64,000 nt of DNA from Phycicoccus avicenniae (GCF_018139485.1 NZ_JAGSNF010000012.1:107640-171639), one strand, 5' to 3'; shown: positions 8,182 through 17,120, counted from the stretch's first letter. Translations and numbers: made by a program. Notes: generated by a model from the letters alone, not told the origin.

Positions 8182-9093
8182 TCAGGTCGCGGGCGCCGCC
8201 GCCTTCCGCCGGCGACCGCCGACGAGGCGGGCCCGCACCGGCGCCTGCGCGAGCAGGACCCCGCCGAGGACGAGCACCATCGCTCCGAGGTGGCCGAGCC
8301 CGAACGCCTCACCGAGCAGCACGACGCCGAGGACCGTCCCGACGACGGGGTTGAGCAGCCCGACGACGGCGACGGCGCCGGCGTCCATCCGGGTGAGCCC
8401 CCGGAACCACACGACGTAGCCGACGACCGACCCGGCGAGCCCGAGGTAGACGAGCGCGAGGACCGCCGGGACGTCGAGCGCCGGTGGGCCGCCCTCGACG
8501 ACGAGGGCGACGGGGACGAGGAGCAGCCCGCCCGCGACGAGCTGCCACGACGTCGTGACGAGGACCGAGCCCGGCGGGGTCCACCGCTTGACGAGGACGA
8601 AGCCGACCGATGACGACACGACGGCCCCGACCATCGCCGCGACGCCGACCGGGTCGACGACGCCGTCGCCGCCGCCGAGGCGGACGAGGACGACGACCCC
8701 GACGATGCCGGTCACGGCAGCGACGAGGGTCACGGGCGGCTGGCGCTCGCCGATGGCGAGGCGGGCGACACCCATGACGACGAGCGGCGACAGGGCCGTG
8801 AGGGTGGCGCCGAGCCCGCTCGGCAGCCGGTAGGCCGCGACGTAGAGCAGGCCGAAGAAGACGGCGTGGTTGAGCGTGCCGAGCAGGGTGGCGCGCCCCC
8901 ACCACGGGCCGCTGGGGAGCCGCCGCAGCCAGAGGAGCATGAGCAGGCCCGCCGGCAGGATCCGCAGGACGGCGGCGAGGAGCGGCCGGTCCGGCGGGAG
9001 GAACAGCTGGGTCACGGCGTAGGTCGACCCCCACACCGCCGGGGCGACCGCGGTGAGCAGAACGGTGCGGAGCGTCGCCGAGTTGTCTTCCAC
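8182..9093 (-). CDS. EamA/RhaT-family drug-metabolite exporter
   Basis: 303 residues with ten predicted membrane helices made of two EamA repeats, the DMT superfamily plan. Loops such as [25 protein letters not shown] and [19 protein letters not shown] match the family. I place the start at the GTG at 9093, because TGGACA (-35, 9129-9124) and TAATGT (-10, 9106-9101) are 17 bases apart on the minus strand and end 7 bases before it; an out-of-frame ATG lies nearby. It is divergent from a MarR regulator that probably represses it. Substrate unknown. Confidence 0.85.
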   Translation of the reverse strand: MEDNSATLRTVLLTAVAPAVWGSTYAVTQLFLPPDRPLLAAVLRILPAGLLMLLWLRRLPSGPWWGRATLLGTLNHAVFFGLLYVAAYRLPSGLGATLTALSPLVVMGVARLAIGERQPPVTLVAAVTGIVGVVVLVRLGGGDGVVDPVGVAAMVGAVVSSSVGFVLVKRWTPPGSVLVTTSWQLVAGGLLLVPVALVVEGGPPALDVPAVLALVYLGLAGSVVGYVVWFRGLTRMDAGAVAVVGLLNPVVGTVLGVVLLGEAFGLGHLGAMVLVLGGVLLAQAPVRARLVGGRRRKAAAPAT

Positions 9094-9126
9094 GGAAGGG
9101 ACATTACCTTCCGTGGAAGATAGTGT
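9087..9126. promoter_or_regulatory. MarR operator (perfect 13-bp inverted repeat) with two overlapping leaderless promoters
   Basis: CTTCCACGGAAGG (9087-9099) and CCTTCCGTGGAAG (9107-9119) are exact reverse complements separated by 7 bases. The left arm contains the EamA GTG start. The spacer carries the TAATGT -10 of EamA (minus strand), and TAGTGT (9121-9126) just right of the right arm is the -10 of the MarR gene, ending 6 bases before its ATG. One bound repressor dimer pair would cover both promoters. Confidence 0.75.
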
Positions 9127-9132
9127 CCACTC

Positions 9133-9618
9133 ATGGACCACGTGCAGACCGTCCACGAGCAGTGGCTCGTCGAGCGGCCCGACCTCGACACCACCCCCGT
9201 CCTCGTCATCGGCCGGATCTCCCGGCTCGCCGCGGCGCTCACCCCCGAGCTCGTCGCCGTCTACGCGCGGTTCGGCCTCGGCGAGGGCGAGTTCGACGTC
9301 CTCGCGACGCTGCGCCGCCAGGGCGACCCGTACGCCCTGACCCCGAGCGAGCTGTCCGCCCGCACGATGGTCACCTCGGGTGCCGTGAGCAAGCGGCTCG
9401 ACCGGCTCGAGGCGGCCGGCCTCGTCGAGCGCCGGGCGAGCACCGGCGACGGCCGCTCGCGCACCGTCCACCTCACCGCCCGCGGCCGCGAGGTCATCGA
9501 CGAGGCGATGACGGCGCACATCGACAACGAGCGCCGGCTGCTCGCCGCCCTGCCCGACGCCGAGCGGGACGAGCTCGCACGCCTCCTCGGACGGCTCGCC
9601 TCCGCCCTCGGGGCGTGA
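9133..9618 (+). CDS. MarR-family transcriptional regulator
   Basis: 161 residues with the winged helix core: [20 protein letters not shown] (recognition helix region, about 73-92), [13 protein letters not shown] and the wing [16 protein letters not shown]. It lies divergent to an EamA exporter, with a perfect inverted repeat between them, so it most likely represses the exporter and itself until a small molecule binds. The ATG at 9133 directly follows the promoter (leaderless). Confidence 0.9.
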   Translation: MDHVQTVHEQWLVERPDLDTTPVLVIGRISRLAAALTPELVAVYARFGLGEGEFDVLATLRRQGDPYALTPSELSARTMVTSGAVSKRLDRLEAAGLVERRASTGDGRSRTVHLTARGREVIDEAMTAHIDNERRLLAALPDAERDELARLLGRLASALGA

Positions 9619-9692
9619 GTCCCGCCACGTCCGCGCGACGTCGGTCACGGCCACCCGGCCGGGCCCCGGACGGGCCGCTAGAGTCCACGACC

Positions 9693-11465
9693 ATGGCCAT
9701 CACCAAGGTCCTCATCGCCAACCGGGGCGAGATCGCCGTGCGCATCGCCCGCGCCTGCGCCGACTCCGGCATCGCGTCGGTCGCCGTCTACGCCGACCCC
9801 GACCGGGACGCCCTCCACGTGCGGGTCGCCGACGAGGCGTACGCCCTCGGCGGGCAGACCCCGGCCGAGTCCTACCTCCTCCAGGAGAAGCTCGTCGAGG
9901 TCGCGCAGCAGGCGGGCGCCGACGCGGTGCACCCCGGCTACGGCTTCCTCGCCGAGAACGCCGACTTCGCCCAGAAGGTCATCGACGCGGGGCTGACCTG
10001 GATCGGCCCCGGACCGCAGGCCATCGACAGCCTCGGCGACAAGGTCAAGGCGCGGCACATCGCCCTCGCCGCCGACGCCCCGCTCGTCCCCGGCACGAAG
10101 GACCCCGTCGAGGGACCCGAGGAGGTGGTCGCCTTCGCGCAGGAGCACGGCCTGCCGGTCGCCATCAAGGCGGCCTACGGTGGCGGCGGTCGCGGCCTCA
10201 AGGTCGCCCGGACGATGGAGGAGATCCCGGACCTCTTCGACTCCGCCGTCCGCGAGGCCGTCACCGCCTTCGGTCGCGGCGAGTGCTTCGTCGAGCGCTT
10301 CCTCGACCACCCCCGGCACGTCGAGACCCAGTGCCTCGCCGACCAGCACGGGAACGTCGTCGTCGTCTCGACCCGCGACTGCTCGCTGCAGCGGCGCAAC
10401 CAGAAGCTCGTCGAGGAGGCCCCCGCGCCGTTCCTCAGCGAGGAGCAGCACGCCGAGCTCGTCCGTGCCTCGAAGGCGATCCTGTCCGAGGCCGGCTACG
10501 TCGGCGCCGGGACGTGCGAGTACCTCGTCGGGCCGGACGGCCACATCAGCTTCCTCGAGGTCAACACCCGCCTCCAGGTCGAGCACCCGGTGTCCGAGGA
10601 GGTCACCGGCATCGACCTCGTCCGTGAGCAGCTGCGGATCGCGAACGGTGAGGAGCTCGGCTACGACGACCCGCAGCCGCACGCGCACTCCATCGAGTTC
10701 CGGATCAACGGCGAGGACGCCGGGCGGAACTTCCTGCCCGCCCCCGGCACCGTGTCCCGGATGGTCGTCCCGCAGGGCCCGGGGGTGCGCTGGGACGCCG
10801 GCATCGTCGAGGGCGACACCGTCGCCGGGGCGTTCGACTCGATGATCGCCAAGCTCGTCGTCACCGGACGGACCCGGCAGCAGGCGCTCGAGCGGTCCCG
10901 CCGCGCGCTCGCCGAGCTCGTCGTCGAGGGCATGCCGACCGTCGTGCCGTTCCACCGCAAGGTCGTCTCCGACCCGGCGTTCGCGCCGGGCGACCCGGAC
11001 GAGCCGTTCACCGTGCACACCCGGTGGATCGAGACCGACATGGACAACGACATCGAGCCCTACGCGGGCCCGGCCGCCGAGGGCGAGGAGCCGCAGGAGC
11101 GCCGCACCCTCGTCGTCGAGGTCGGCGGCAAGCGGCTCGAGGTGTCGGTGCCCGGCGACATGTCGTTCGGCGGCGGCGGTGGCGGTGCGAGCCGGAAGAA
11201 GGCGCCGCGGCGCAGCAGCCGGGGCGGGGGCGGGGCGGCGGTGTCCGGCGACTCGCTCACCGCGCCGATGCAGGGGACGATCGTCAAGATCGCCGTCGAG
11301 GACGGGGCCACGGTCGCGGCGGGCGACACCGTCGTCGTCCTCGAGGCGATGAAGATGGAGCAGCCGATCACGGCCCACAAGGCCGGCACCGTCACCGGCC
11401 TGACCGCCGAGGTCGGCGCCACGGTGACGAACGGCGCCGTCATCTGCGAGATCGCCGACGCCTGA
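9693..11465 (+). CDS. accA3: Acetyl/propionyl-CoA carboxylase alpha subunit (biotin carboxylase + biotin carrier)
   Basis: 590 residues, the usual AccA3 length. The N-terminal biotin carboxylase domain opens with [18 protein letters not shown], then the ATP-grasp Gly loop [11 protein letters not shown] (about 164-174), [18 protein letters not shown] and the biotin carboxylase C-terminal domain. A Gly/Arg/Lys-rich linker (about 488-513) leads to the biotinyl domain with EAMKMEQP; the biotinylated Lys is near 554. It carboxylates biotin for acyl-CoA carboxylases that make malonyl- and methylmalonyl-CoA. No full beta subunit lies next to it here. The ATG at 9693 lies 8 bases after TAGAGT. It matches mycobacterial AccA3 in layout. 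Confidence 0.95.
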   Translation: MAITKVLIANRGEIAVRIARACADSGIASVAVYADPDRDALHVRVADEAYALGGQTPAESYLLQEKLVEVAQQAGADAVHPGYGFLAENADFAQKVIDAGLTWIGPGPQAIDSLGDKVKARHIALAADAPLVPGTKDPVEGPEEVVAFAQEHGLPVAIKAAYGGGGRGLKVARTMEEIPDLFDSAVREAVTAFGRGECFVERFLDHPRHVETQCLADQHGNVVVVSTRDCSLQRRNQKLVEEAPAPFLSEEQHAELVRASKAILSEAGYVGAGTCEYLVGPDGHISFLEVNTRLQVEHPVSEEVTGIDLVREQLRIANGEELGYDDPQPHAHSIEFRINGEDAGRNFLPAPGTVSRMVVPQGPGVRWDAGIVEGDTVAGAFDSMIAKLVVTGRTRQQALERSRRALAELVVEGMPTVVPFHRKVVSDPAFAPGDPDEPFTVHTRWIETDMDNDIEPYAGPAAEGEEPQERRTLVVEVGGKRLEVSVPGDMSFGGGGGGASRKKAPRRSSRGGGGAAVSGDSLTAPMQGTIVKIAVEDGATVAAGDTVVVLEAMKMEQPITAHKAGTVTGLTAEVGATVTNGAVICEIADA

Positions 11466-11483
11466 CCGCCGGGTACCCGGCGG
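11466..11483. terminator. 18-bp perfect palindrome after accA3
   Basis: CCGCCGGGTACCCGGCGG begins directly after the accA3 stop codon and ends 6 bases before the stop codon of the converging small gene. It can fold into a very stable hairpin in RNA from either strand, so a shared bidirectional terminator is likely. Confidence 0.6.
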
Positions 11484-11489
11484 CGGGCG

Positions 11490-11663
11490 TCAGGCGGGGG
11501 CGTCGTCGACGTCGCGGCGCGGCTGCGGGTCGTCGTCGGTGCCGGGCTCGGGGTTCGGGGCCGGCACACCGTCGTCGCCCGGACCCGCCGGGGCGCCCGG
11601 CTCCGGGGCGGGCTCGGGGTCGGGGTCGACGTCCGGGTCGACGTGCTCCGGCTGCTGCGTCAT
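11490..11663 (-). CDS. Small acidic Pro-rich protein coupled to an antitoxin-like gene
   Basis: 57 residues, starting MTQQPEHVDPDVDPDPEPAP and made almost wholly of Asp, Pro, Glu, Ala and Gly, with no hydrophobic core, so it is probably disordered. The ATG at 11663 overlaps the stop of the Rv0909-type gene (TGATG), which supports real translation. I do not recognise the protein. It is too acidic and too featureless to be called a toxin; a flexible partner or a non-functional tail gene are both possible. Confidence 0.55.
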   Translation of the reverse strand: MTQQPEHVDPDVDPDPEPAPEPGAPAGPGDDGVPAPNPEPGTDDDPQPRRDVDDAPA

Positions 11664-11989
11664 CAGGCGCCCGAGGTAGGGGTGTCCCCGTCGGGGCGGG
11701 AGGTCCCGGTCGACGGCGGCGGGGGCGGAGGGGTGCTGCCGCCGCCGGACGTCGGGCCACCGGACACGGTGCCGCCGGTGCCGGACGCGCCGGACGACGG
11801 CACGCCGAGGCCCTTGCGCAGGGCGTCGCCGCCCTTGCCGACCTTGTCGGAGTGCTGCGGACCGGCCTTGCCGCGCACGAAGCCCTCGACCTTGCCGATG
11901 GCGTCCGAGGTCTTCTCGGGGTTCTTGCGGGCGTAGTCCTTCACCTTGTTGACGGCGCCGAGCAGCGCGGCGGCACGGAACTTGGCCAT
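11663..11989 (-). CDS. Rv0909/MT0933-family antitoxin-like protein
   Basis: 108 residues. The first ~65 match the small helical MT0933/Rv0909 antitoxin family in pattern: VKDYARKNPEKTSDAIGKVEGFV followed by HSDKVGKGGDALRKGLG (family pattern KNPDK...GKHSDKVDKG). A low-complexity Ser/Gly/Pro tail follows, including a run of eight prolines. RBS AGGAGG lies shortly before the ATG at 11989. The annotation as antitoxin comes from the family; no recognisable toxin lies beside it, and the only coupled gene is the 57-residue acidic protein. A structural or stress role is equally possible. Confidence 0.7.
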   Translation of the reverse strand: MAKFRAAALLGAVNKVKDYARKNPEKTSDAIGKVEGFVRGKAGPQHSDKVGKGGDALRKGLGVPSSGASGTGGTVSGGPTSGGGSTPPPPPPSTGTSRPDGDTPTSGA

Positions 11990-12063
11990 GGCGTCCTCCT
12001 GGGGTCGCGTCCGAGGTCACGACCCATCCTGCCCTACCCGCAGGTGAGCGGCCCGGACGGACG

Positions 12064-13479
12064 TCAGTCGGTCGGGTGCAGGCGGCGCGCGGCCTCGGCG
12101 ATGGAGCCGGACAGCGACGGGTACACCGTGAAGGTCGAGGCCACCTGGTCGACGTTGAGCCGGTGCTGCACCGCGAGGGTCACGGGGAAGACGAGCTCGG
12201 AGGCCCGCGGCGCGACGACGACGCCGCCGATGACGGCCCCGGACCCCTTCTGGGCGAAGAGCTTCACGAACCCGTCCCGGATGCCGAGCATCTTCGCCCG
12301 GGGGTTGCGGGAGAGGGCGAGGGTCAGCACGTCGGCGTCGACCCGCTCCTCGGCGAGGTCCTTCTCGGACACCCCGACCGTCGCGATCTCCGGGTCGGTG
12401 AAGACGTTCGCCGAGACGACGTCGAGGTCGAGCGGCGCGACGGCGTCCCCGAGGGCGTGCGACATCGCGATCCGCCCCTGCATCGCCGCGACGGACGCGA
12501 GCGGCAGGACGCCGGTGCAGTCCCCGGCCGCGTAGACCCCACGCACCGAGGTCCGCGAGACCTTGTCGACGACGACGTGCCCGGACGGCGCGAGCTCGAC
12601 GCCGACCTCCTCGAGGCCGATGCCCCGCGTCTGCGGGACGGACCCGACGGCGAGCAGGGCGTGCGACCCGGTGACCTCGCGGCCGTCCTCGAGCCGGACG
12701 AGCACCCCGTCGTCGGTGCGCTCGACGGACGCCATCCGGGACCGGCCGAGCACCTCCATCCCCCGCTTGCGGAAGACCTCCTCGATGACCTCGGCCGCGT
12801 CGCCGTCCTCGCCGGGCAGGACCCGGTCCCGGGAGGAGACGAGGACGACCTCGGAGCCGAGCCCGAGGTAGGCCTGGGCGAGCTCGGCGCCGGTGACGCC
12901 GGAACCGACGACGACGAGCCGCTCTGGCAGCTCGGTGAGGTCGTAGATCTGCTGCCACGTGAGGATCCGCTCGCCGTCCGGGACGGCGGTGTCCATGACC
13001 CGGGGCGCCGCGCCGGTCGCGACGAGGACGACGTCGGCGTCGAGGTCGCGGGCCTCGCCGTCGTCACCGGTGACCCGGACCGACGTCGGGGAGGTGAGCG
13101 TCCCGGCCCCGGTGACGACCTCGACCCCCACCTCGTCGAGGCGGCTGCGGATGTCGCGGCTCTGGGCCTCGGCGAGGGCGAGCACCCGGCGGTTCACGCC
13201 CGGCAGGTCGGCGACGGCCTCGGGTGCGCCGTCCCCGTGGTCGTCCTCGAGCTGGACGCCGAGGTCGGAGGCGACCCCGATGTCGTTCATGTACTCGGCG
13301 GTCGAGATGAGCGTCTTGCTCGGGACACAGTCGGTGAGGACCGACGCGCCGCCGATGCCGCTGCGCTCGACGACCGTGACCCGGGCCCCGAGGTGGGCGG
13401 CGACGAGGGCCGCCTCGTACCCGCCGGGGCCACCGCCGAGGATGACGACTCTGCTGGACCGCGCACTCACGGGAGCCAT
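12064..13479 (-). CDS. lpdA: NAD(P)H-quinone dehydrogenase / flavoprotein disulfide reductase (LpdA type)
   Basis: 471 residues in the pyridine nucleotide-disulfide oxidoreductase fold: FAD site VVILGGGPGGYEAALVA, NAD(P)H site VVVGSGVTGAELAQAYLGLG, second FAD motif VYAAGDCTG, and the C-terminal dimer domain. The redox region reads GGASVLTDCVPSK, with only one Cys instead of the CxxxxC pair of lipoamide dehydrogenase; this is the feature of mycobacterial LpdA (Rv3303c), which reduces quinones rather than lipoamide. The final HxxxxE region of true Lpd is also absent. It is the last gene of a MarR-DUF2306-lpdA operon, 14 bases after the preceding stop. GTG at 13470 is an alternative start. Confidence 0.87.
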   Translation of the reverse strand: MAPVSARSSRVVILGGGPGGYEAALVAAHLGARVTVVERSGIGGASVLTDCVPSKTLISTAEYMNDIGVASDLGVQLEDDHGDGAPEAVADLPGVNRRVLALAEAQSRDIRSRLDEVGVEVVTGAGTLTSPTSVRVTGDDGEARDLDADVVLVATGAAPRVMDTAVPDGERILTWQQIYDLTELPERLVVVGSGVTGAELAQAYLGLGSEVVLVSSRDRVLPGEDGDAAEVIEEVFRKRGMEVLGRSRMASVERTDDGVLVRLEDGREVTGSHALLAVGSVPQTRGIGLEEVGVELAPSGHVVVDKVSRTSVRGVYAAGDCTGVLPLASVAAMQGRIAMSHALGDAVAPLDLDVVSANVFTDPEIATVGVSEKDLAEERVDADVLTLALSRNPRAKMLGIRDGFVKLFAQKGSGAVIGGVVVAPRASELVFPVTLAVQHRLNVDQVASTFTVYPSLSGSIAEAARRLHPTD

Positions 13480-13493
13480 CCAACCATCCGCAC

Positions 13494-13985
13494 TCAGTGG
13501 ACCGGCTGCGGCCGCCCCGTCCCGACCCGGGCGAGCCGGTCCCCGACGACGACGAGCGCGGCCGTCGTGGCCGCGAGCGCGACGAGGGCGGCGAGCGCCC
13601 CGAGCGGCTCGTCGAGCGCGAAGGTCGGGAGCATCCGGCCGGGCACCGCGACGGCGAACACCATCGCGACGGCCGACCCGACCCAGCTGCCCGTCATGTT
13701 CCCCCGGTGGCCGCGCAGGTCGCCGCGGCGGACGGCGACGACGCCGAGGGTCACGGTGACGAGGGTGACGACGCTGAGGACGTGCAGCCAGCTGAACCCG
13801 CCGTCGCGCAGGTGGCGGATCCAGAAGGACGACACGGCGGCCCACAGCATGAGGCCGACCCACACCCGCCCGAGGAGCCGGTGGCGCAGGTCGCCCTTGC
13901 GACGGACGAGCTGGACGACACCGAGCGCCACCGAGACGAGGGCGGCGGCGACGTGGGAGACGAGCAGCGGGGTCCACAGGTCCAT
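13494..13985 (-). CDS. DUF2306-like four-helix membrane protein
   Basis: 163 residues with about four membrane helices. The features HRLLGRVWVGLMLWAAVSSFWI, RHLRDGGFSWLHVLSVVTL and RRGDLRGHRGNMTGSWVG (His/Arg-rich loops with HRxLGR) match the DUF2306 family of unknown function. It begins 3 bases after the MarR stop and ends 14 bases before lpdA, so it belongs to that operon. A redox membrane role beside the quinone reductase is inference only. Confidence 0.75.
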   Translation of the reverse strand: MDLWTPLLVSHVAAALVSVALGVVQLVRRKGDLRHRLLGRVWVGLMLWAAVSSFWIRHLRDGGFSWLHVLSVVTLVTVTLGVVAVRRGDLRGHRGNMTGSWVGSAVAMVFAVAVPGRMLPTFALDEPLGALAALVALAATTAALVVVGDRLARVGTGRPQPVH

Positions 13986-13988
13986 GGG

Positions 13989-14399
13989 TCAGTCCTCCGG
14001 GACGTGGTCGGACAGGTCGGTGACGAGGGCGAGGAGGGCGGCCGGGTCGTGGCCCCGGTCGCGGACGAGGGCGTCGAAGCGGCCCCCGAGGACGTCGTCG
14101 GCGACGGCGAGGCGACGCCCGCCCTCGGCGGTGACGTGGAGGGTGCGGCCGCGGCCGTTGGGCCGGACCTCGAGGAGGCCGTCGGCGGCGAGGCCGGCCA
14201 CCATCCGGCTCGTCGCGGCCTCGCTCGACCCGTTGCGCTCGGCGAGCGCGCGCTGGCTCGGGCCGTCCAGCTCGGACACCTGGAGCAGGGTGAGGAAGCG
14301 GCGGTAGGTCAGACCGGTCCCGGCCTCGGCGAGCAGCGCCTCGGCGCGACGGTCCATCCGGGCGACGAGGACGTGGAGCTGGTGGGCGAGGCTGGGCAC
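13989..14399 (-). CDS. MarR-family transcriptional regulator
   Basis: 136 residues from the GTG at 14399; winged helix with LTYRRFLTLLQVSELDGPSQ, LAERNGSSEAATSRMVAGLA (HTH) and the wing RPNGRGRTLHVTAEG. The GTG is preferred over an in-frame ATG at 14417 because AACTCT (14411-14406) lies 6 bases before it and the ATG falls inside an operator-like palindrome. It heads the operon with DUF2306 and lpdA and probably represses that operon; divergent from PNP. Confidence 0.85.
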   Translation of the reverse strand: MPSLAHQLHVLVARMDRRAEALLAEAGTGLTYRRFLTLLQVSELDGPSQRALAERNGSSEAATSRMVAGLAADGLLEVRPNGRGRTLHVTAEGGRRLAVADDVLGGRFDALVRDRGHDPAALLALVTDLSDHVPED

Positions 14400-14405
14400 C
14401 CGATC

Positions 14406-14434
14406 AGAGTTGCACATGCAAGTTGCAGCCGCAA
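14406..14434. promoter_or_regulatory. Tandem TTGC-N4-GCAA operator of the MarR-lpdA operon
   Basis: TTGCACATGCAA (14410-14421) is a perfect palindrome except for its central two bases, and TTGCAGCCGCAA (14423-14434) repeats the TTGC-N4-GCAA frame 13 bases further. They lie just upstream of and over the predicted -10 (AACTCT, 14411-14406, minus strand), where a repressor would block transcription of its own operon. Confidence 0.6.
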
Positions 14435-14450
14435 GGACACGCGTCGAGAT

Positions 14451-14496
14451 CGGGCAACACGCAGGCGGACGGCCCGCTCCGCCTGCGTGTTGCCCG
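14451..14496. repeat. Perfect 19-bp hairpin between divergent promoters
   Basis: CGGGCAACACGCAGGCGGA (14451-14469) and its exact reverse complement (14478-14496) are separated by 8 bases. It lies between the MarR promoter and the PNP promoter (TACGCT at 14543-14548), upstream of both start sites, so it is not placed as a terminator for either gene. It could be a binding site, a structure-forming insulator, or a repeated intergenic element. Confidence 0.7.
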
Positions 14497-14554
14497 ACGT
14501 CGAGCGTCCATGACCCCGGCCCGGCACCCTCCCCGGCATCGGTACGCTGCCCGG

Positions 14555-15394
14555 GTGACCGACAGCGCCGCCGCCCACGACCTCACCGACCCCGCCGTCG
14601 ACCCGTTCGCCGTCGCCGAGGCCGCCGCCGCGGTCATCCGCGAGCGCACCGGCGTCGAGCGGCACGACGTCGCCCTCGTCCTCGGGTCGGGCTGGGGCCA
14701 GGCCGGCGACCTCGTCGGCGAGACCCTCGCGACGATCGAGAACACCGACGTCCCGGGCTTCGCGGCCGCCGCCGTCCACGGGCACACCGGCACGATGCGC
14801 TCGGTCGCCATCGGCGACACCGGCCGCCGGGCCCTCGTCTACGGCACCCGCACCCACTTCTACGAGGGCCGCGGCGTCCGCTCCGTCGTCCACGGCGTCC
14901 GCACCGCCGCGGCCGCCGGCTGCTCGGCCGTCGTCCTCACGAACGGCTGCGGCGGCCTGCGCCCCGAGTGGACCCCCGGCACCCCGGTCCTCATCTCCGA
15001 CCATCTCAACCTCACCGGCGCCACCCCGCTCGAGGGCGCGACCTTCGTCGACCTCACCGACCTCTACAGCCCGCGGCTGCGCGCCGCCGCCCAGGAGGTC
15101 GACCCGACCCTCGACGAGGGGGTCTACACCCAGTTCCGCGGCCCGCAGTACGAGACCCCGGCCGAGGTGCGGATGGCGAAGGTCCTCGGCGGCGACCTCG
15201 TCGGGATGTCGACCGCGCTCGAGGCGATCGCCGCCCGCCACGTCGGTCTCGAGGTGCTCGGCATCTCGCTCGTGACGAACGCCGCCGCCGGCATCTCCCC
15301 CGACCCGCTGAGCCACGAGGAGGTCATCGAGGCCGGCAAGGCCGCCGCCGACCGCTGCGGCCGGCTCCTCGCGACCGTCGTCGAGCGGATCTGA
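14555..15394 (+). CDS. deoD: Purine-nucleoside phosphorylase
   Basis: 279 residues of the trimeric PNP type (about 270-290): VALVLGSGWGQAGDLV, the phosphate/sugar site YGTRTHFYEGRG, VVLTNGCGGL, QFRGPQYETPAEVRM and LVTNAAAGIS. It splits purine (deoxy)ribonucleosides with phosphate into base and (deoxy)ribose-1-phosphate. GTG at 14555 is chosen because TACGCT lies 6 bases before it; the frame is open further upstream across the hairpin. The phosphohexomutase gene follows after 11 bases, as in mycobacteria (deoD-pmmB), and can process the sugar phosphate. Confidence 0.94.
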   Translation: MTDSAAAHDLTDPAVDPFAVAEAAAAVIRERTGVERHDVALVLGSGWGQAGDLVGETLATIENTDVPGFAAAAVHGHTGTMRSVAIGDTGRRALVYGTRTHFYEGRGVRSVVHGVRTAAAAGCSAVVLTNGCGGLRPEWTPGTPVLISDHLNLTGATPLEGATFVDLTDLYSPRLRAAAQEVDPTLDEGVYTQFRGPQYETPAEVRMAKVLGGDLVGMSTALEAIAARHVGLEVLGISLVTNAAAGISPDPLSHEEVIEAGKAAADRCGRLLATVVERI

Positions 15395-15405
15395 GGTCGC
15401 CTGCG

Positions 15406-17073
15406 ATGCCCTCCACCCCGCCCGAGACCGCCGACGTCGTCGCCGCCGCCCGTGCGTGGGCGGCCGACGACCCCGACCCGCGGACCCGTGACGAGCTGAC
15501 CGGGCTCGCCGACGCCGCCGAGGGCGAGGACACCGCTGCCGCCGACGAGCTCGCCGACGCGATGTCCGGGCTCCTCGAGTTCGGCACCGCCGGGCTGCGC
15601 GGCCGGCTCGGCGGCGGACCGCACCGGATGAACCGCGCCGTCGTCATCCGCGCCGCCGCCGGGCTCACCGCGCACCTGAAGGCCGTCGCCGACACCCCGT
15701 TCGTCGTCGTCGGCTTCGACGCCCGGACGAACAGCGACGTCTTCGCCGCGGACACGTGCGCCGTCGTCACGGGCATGGGCGGCCGCGCCGCGCTCCTCCC
15801 CCGGCCGCTGCCGACCCCCGTCCTCGCGTACGCGATCCGCCACCTCGGCGCCGACGCCGGCGTCATGGTCACGGCCTCGCACAACCCGCCGGATGACAAC
15901 GGCTACAAGGTCTACGTCGGCGACGGGTCGCAGATCGTCCCGCCCGTCGACCGGAGCATCGCCGACGCGATCGCCGCCGTGGAGTCCGTCGCGTCCGTCC
16001 CGCGGGCCGAGGACGGGTGGGAGACCCTCGGCGAGGACGTGCTCGAGGCCTACCTGCGCGACGTCGTCACGGTCGTCGACCCCGGCACCCCGCGGGAGCT
16101 GTCGGTCGTCCACACCGCACTGCACGGCGTCGGCGCCGACACCGTCCGCCGGGCCTTCGTCGCCGCGGGCTTCGACGCCCCCGAGCCGGTCGCGTCGCAG
16201 GCCGAGCCGGACCCGCTCTTCCCCACCGTCTCCTTCCCCAACCCCGAGGAGCCGGGGGCGATGGACGCGGCCTTCGAGCTCGCCGAGCAGACCGGCCCCG
16301 ACGTCGTCGTCGCCAACGACCCCGACGCCGACCGGTGCGCCGTCGCGGCGCCCGGCCCGGGCGGCTGGCGGATGCTGCGCGGCGACGAGATCGGGGCGCT
16401 CCTCGGGGCGCACGTCCTCGACCGCGGGGTCGCGGAGGACGCCGTCTTCGCGTGCTCGATCGTCTCCTCCCGGATGCTCGCGACGATGTGCCGCGCCGCC
16501 GGGGTCCGGCACGAGGAGACCCTCACCGGCTTCAAGTGGATCGGCCGGGTCGAGGGCCTGCGGTACGGCTACGAGGAGGCCATCGGCTACTGCGTCGACC
16601 CCGGCCACGTCCGGGACAAGGACGGGGTGTCCGCGGCGCTCGCCGTCGCCGAGCTCGCCGCCGGGCTCAAGGCGCAGGGCCGGACCCTCCAGGACCGGCT
16701 CGACGACCTCGACCGGGAGCACGGGGTCCACGCGACCGACGCCTTCTCCGTCCGGGTCGAGGACCTCTCGCTCATCGGCACGGTCATGGAGCGGCTCCGG
16801 GCGCAGCCGCCCACGAGCATCGCCGGCATCGACGTGGCCCGCGCCGACGACCTCGCCGAGGGGACCGAGGACCTGCCGCCGACCGACGGGCTGCGCTGGT
16901 ACCTCGCCGACGACGCCCGGGTCATCGTCCGGCCGTCCGGCACCGAGCCGAAGCTCAAGGTCTACCTCGAGGCGGTCGAGGAGCCGACCGACGACCTCGC
17001 CGCCGCCCGCGGCCGGGCCCGGGACCGGCTCGCGGCCCTCCGCAGCGACCTCGAGCGGCTCACGACCCCCTGA
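15406..17073 (+). CDS. pmmB: Phosphohexomutase/phosphopentomutase-like (PMM/PGM family)
   Basis: 555 residues, the long alpha-phosphohexomutase class. Features in order: LEFGTAGLRGRLGGG, phosphoserine loop TASHNPPDDNGYKVY (Ser near 159), metal loop DPDADRC (about 306), sugar loop GFKWIGRVEGL and GYEEAIGYCVD, and phosphate site RPSGTEPKLKVYLEA. It moves phosphate between C1 and C6 (or C5 of pentoses) through the phosphoserine. The neighbour PNP makes (deoxy)ribose-1-phosphate and DeoC lies downstream, so a phosphopentomutase role is plausible; by synteny it matches mycobacterial PmmB. Substrate not determined by sequence. Confidence 0.9.
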   Translation: MPSTPPETADVVAAARAWAADDPDPRTRDELTGLADAAEGEDTAAADELADAMSGLLEFGTAGLRGRLGGGPHRMNRAVVIRAAAGLTAHLKAVADTPFVVVGFDARTNSDVFAADTCAVVTGMGGRAALLPRPLPTPVLAYAIRHLGADAGVMVTASHNPPDDNGYKVYVGDGSQIVPPVDRSIADAIAAVESVASVPRAEDGWETLGEDVLEAYLRDVVTVVDPGTPRELSVVHTALHGVGADTVRRAFVAAGFDAPEPVASQAEPDPLFPTVSFPNPEEPGAMDAAFELAEQTGPDVVVANDPDADRCAVAAPGPGGWRMLRGDEIGALLGAHVLDRGVAEDAVFACSIVSSRMLATMCRAAGVRHEETLTGFKWIGRVEGLRYGYEEAIGYCVDPGHVRDKDGVSAALAVAELAAGLKAQGRTLQDRLDDLDREHGVHATDAFSVRVEDLSLIGTVMERLRAQPPTSIAGIDVARADDLAEGTEDLPPTDGLRWYLADDARVIVRPSGTEPKLKVYLEAVEEPTDDLAAARGRARDRLAALRSDLERLTTP

Positions 17074-17120
17074 CCCGGCCCGGGACACCCACGGGGCCGC
17101 GTCCCGAGGGCGGACGGGAC

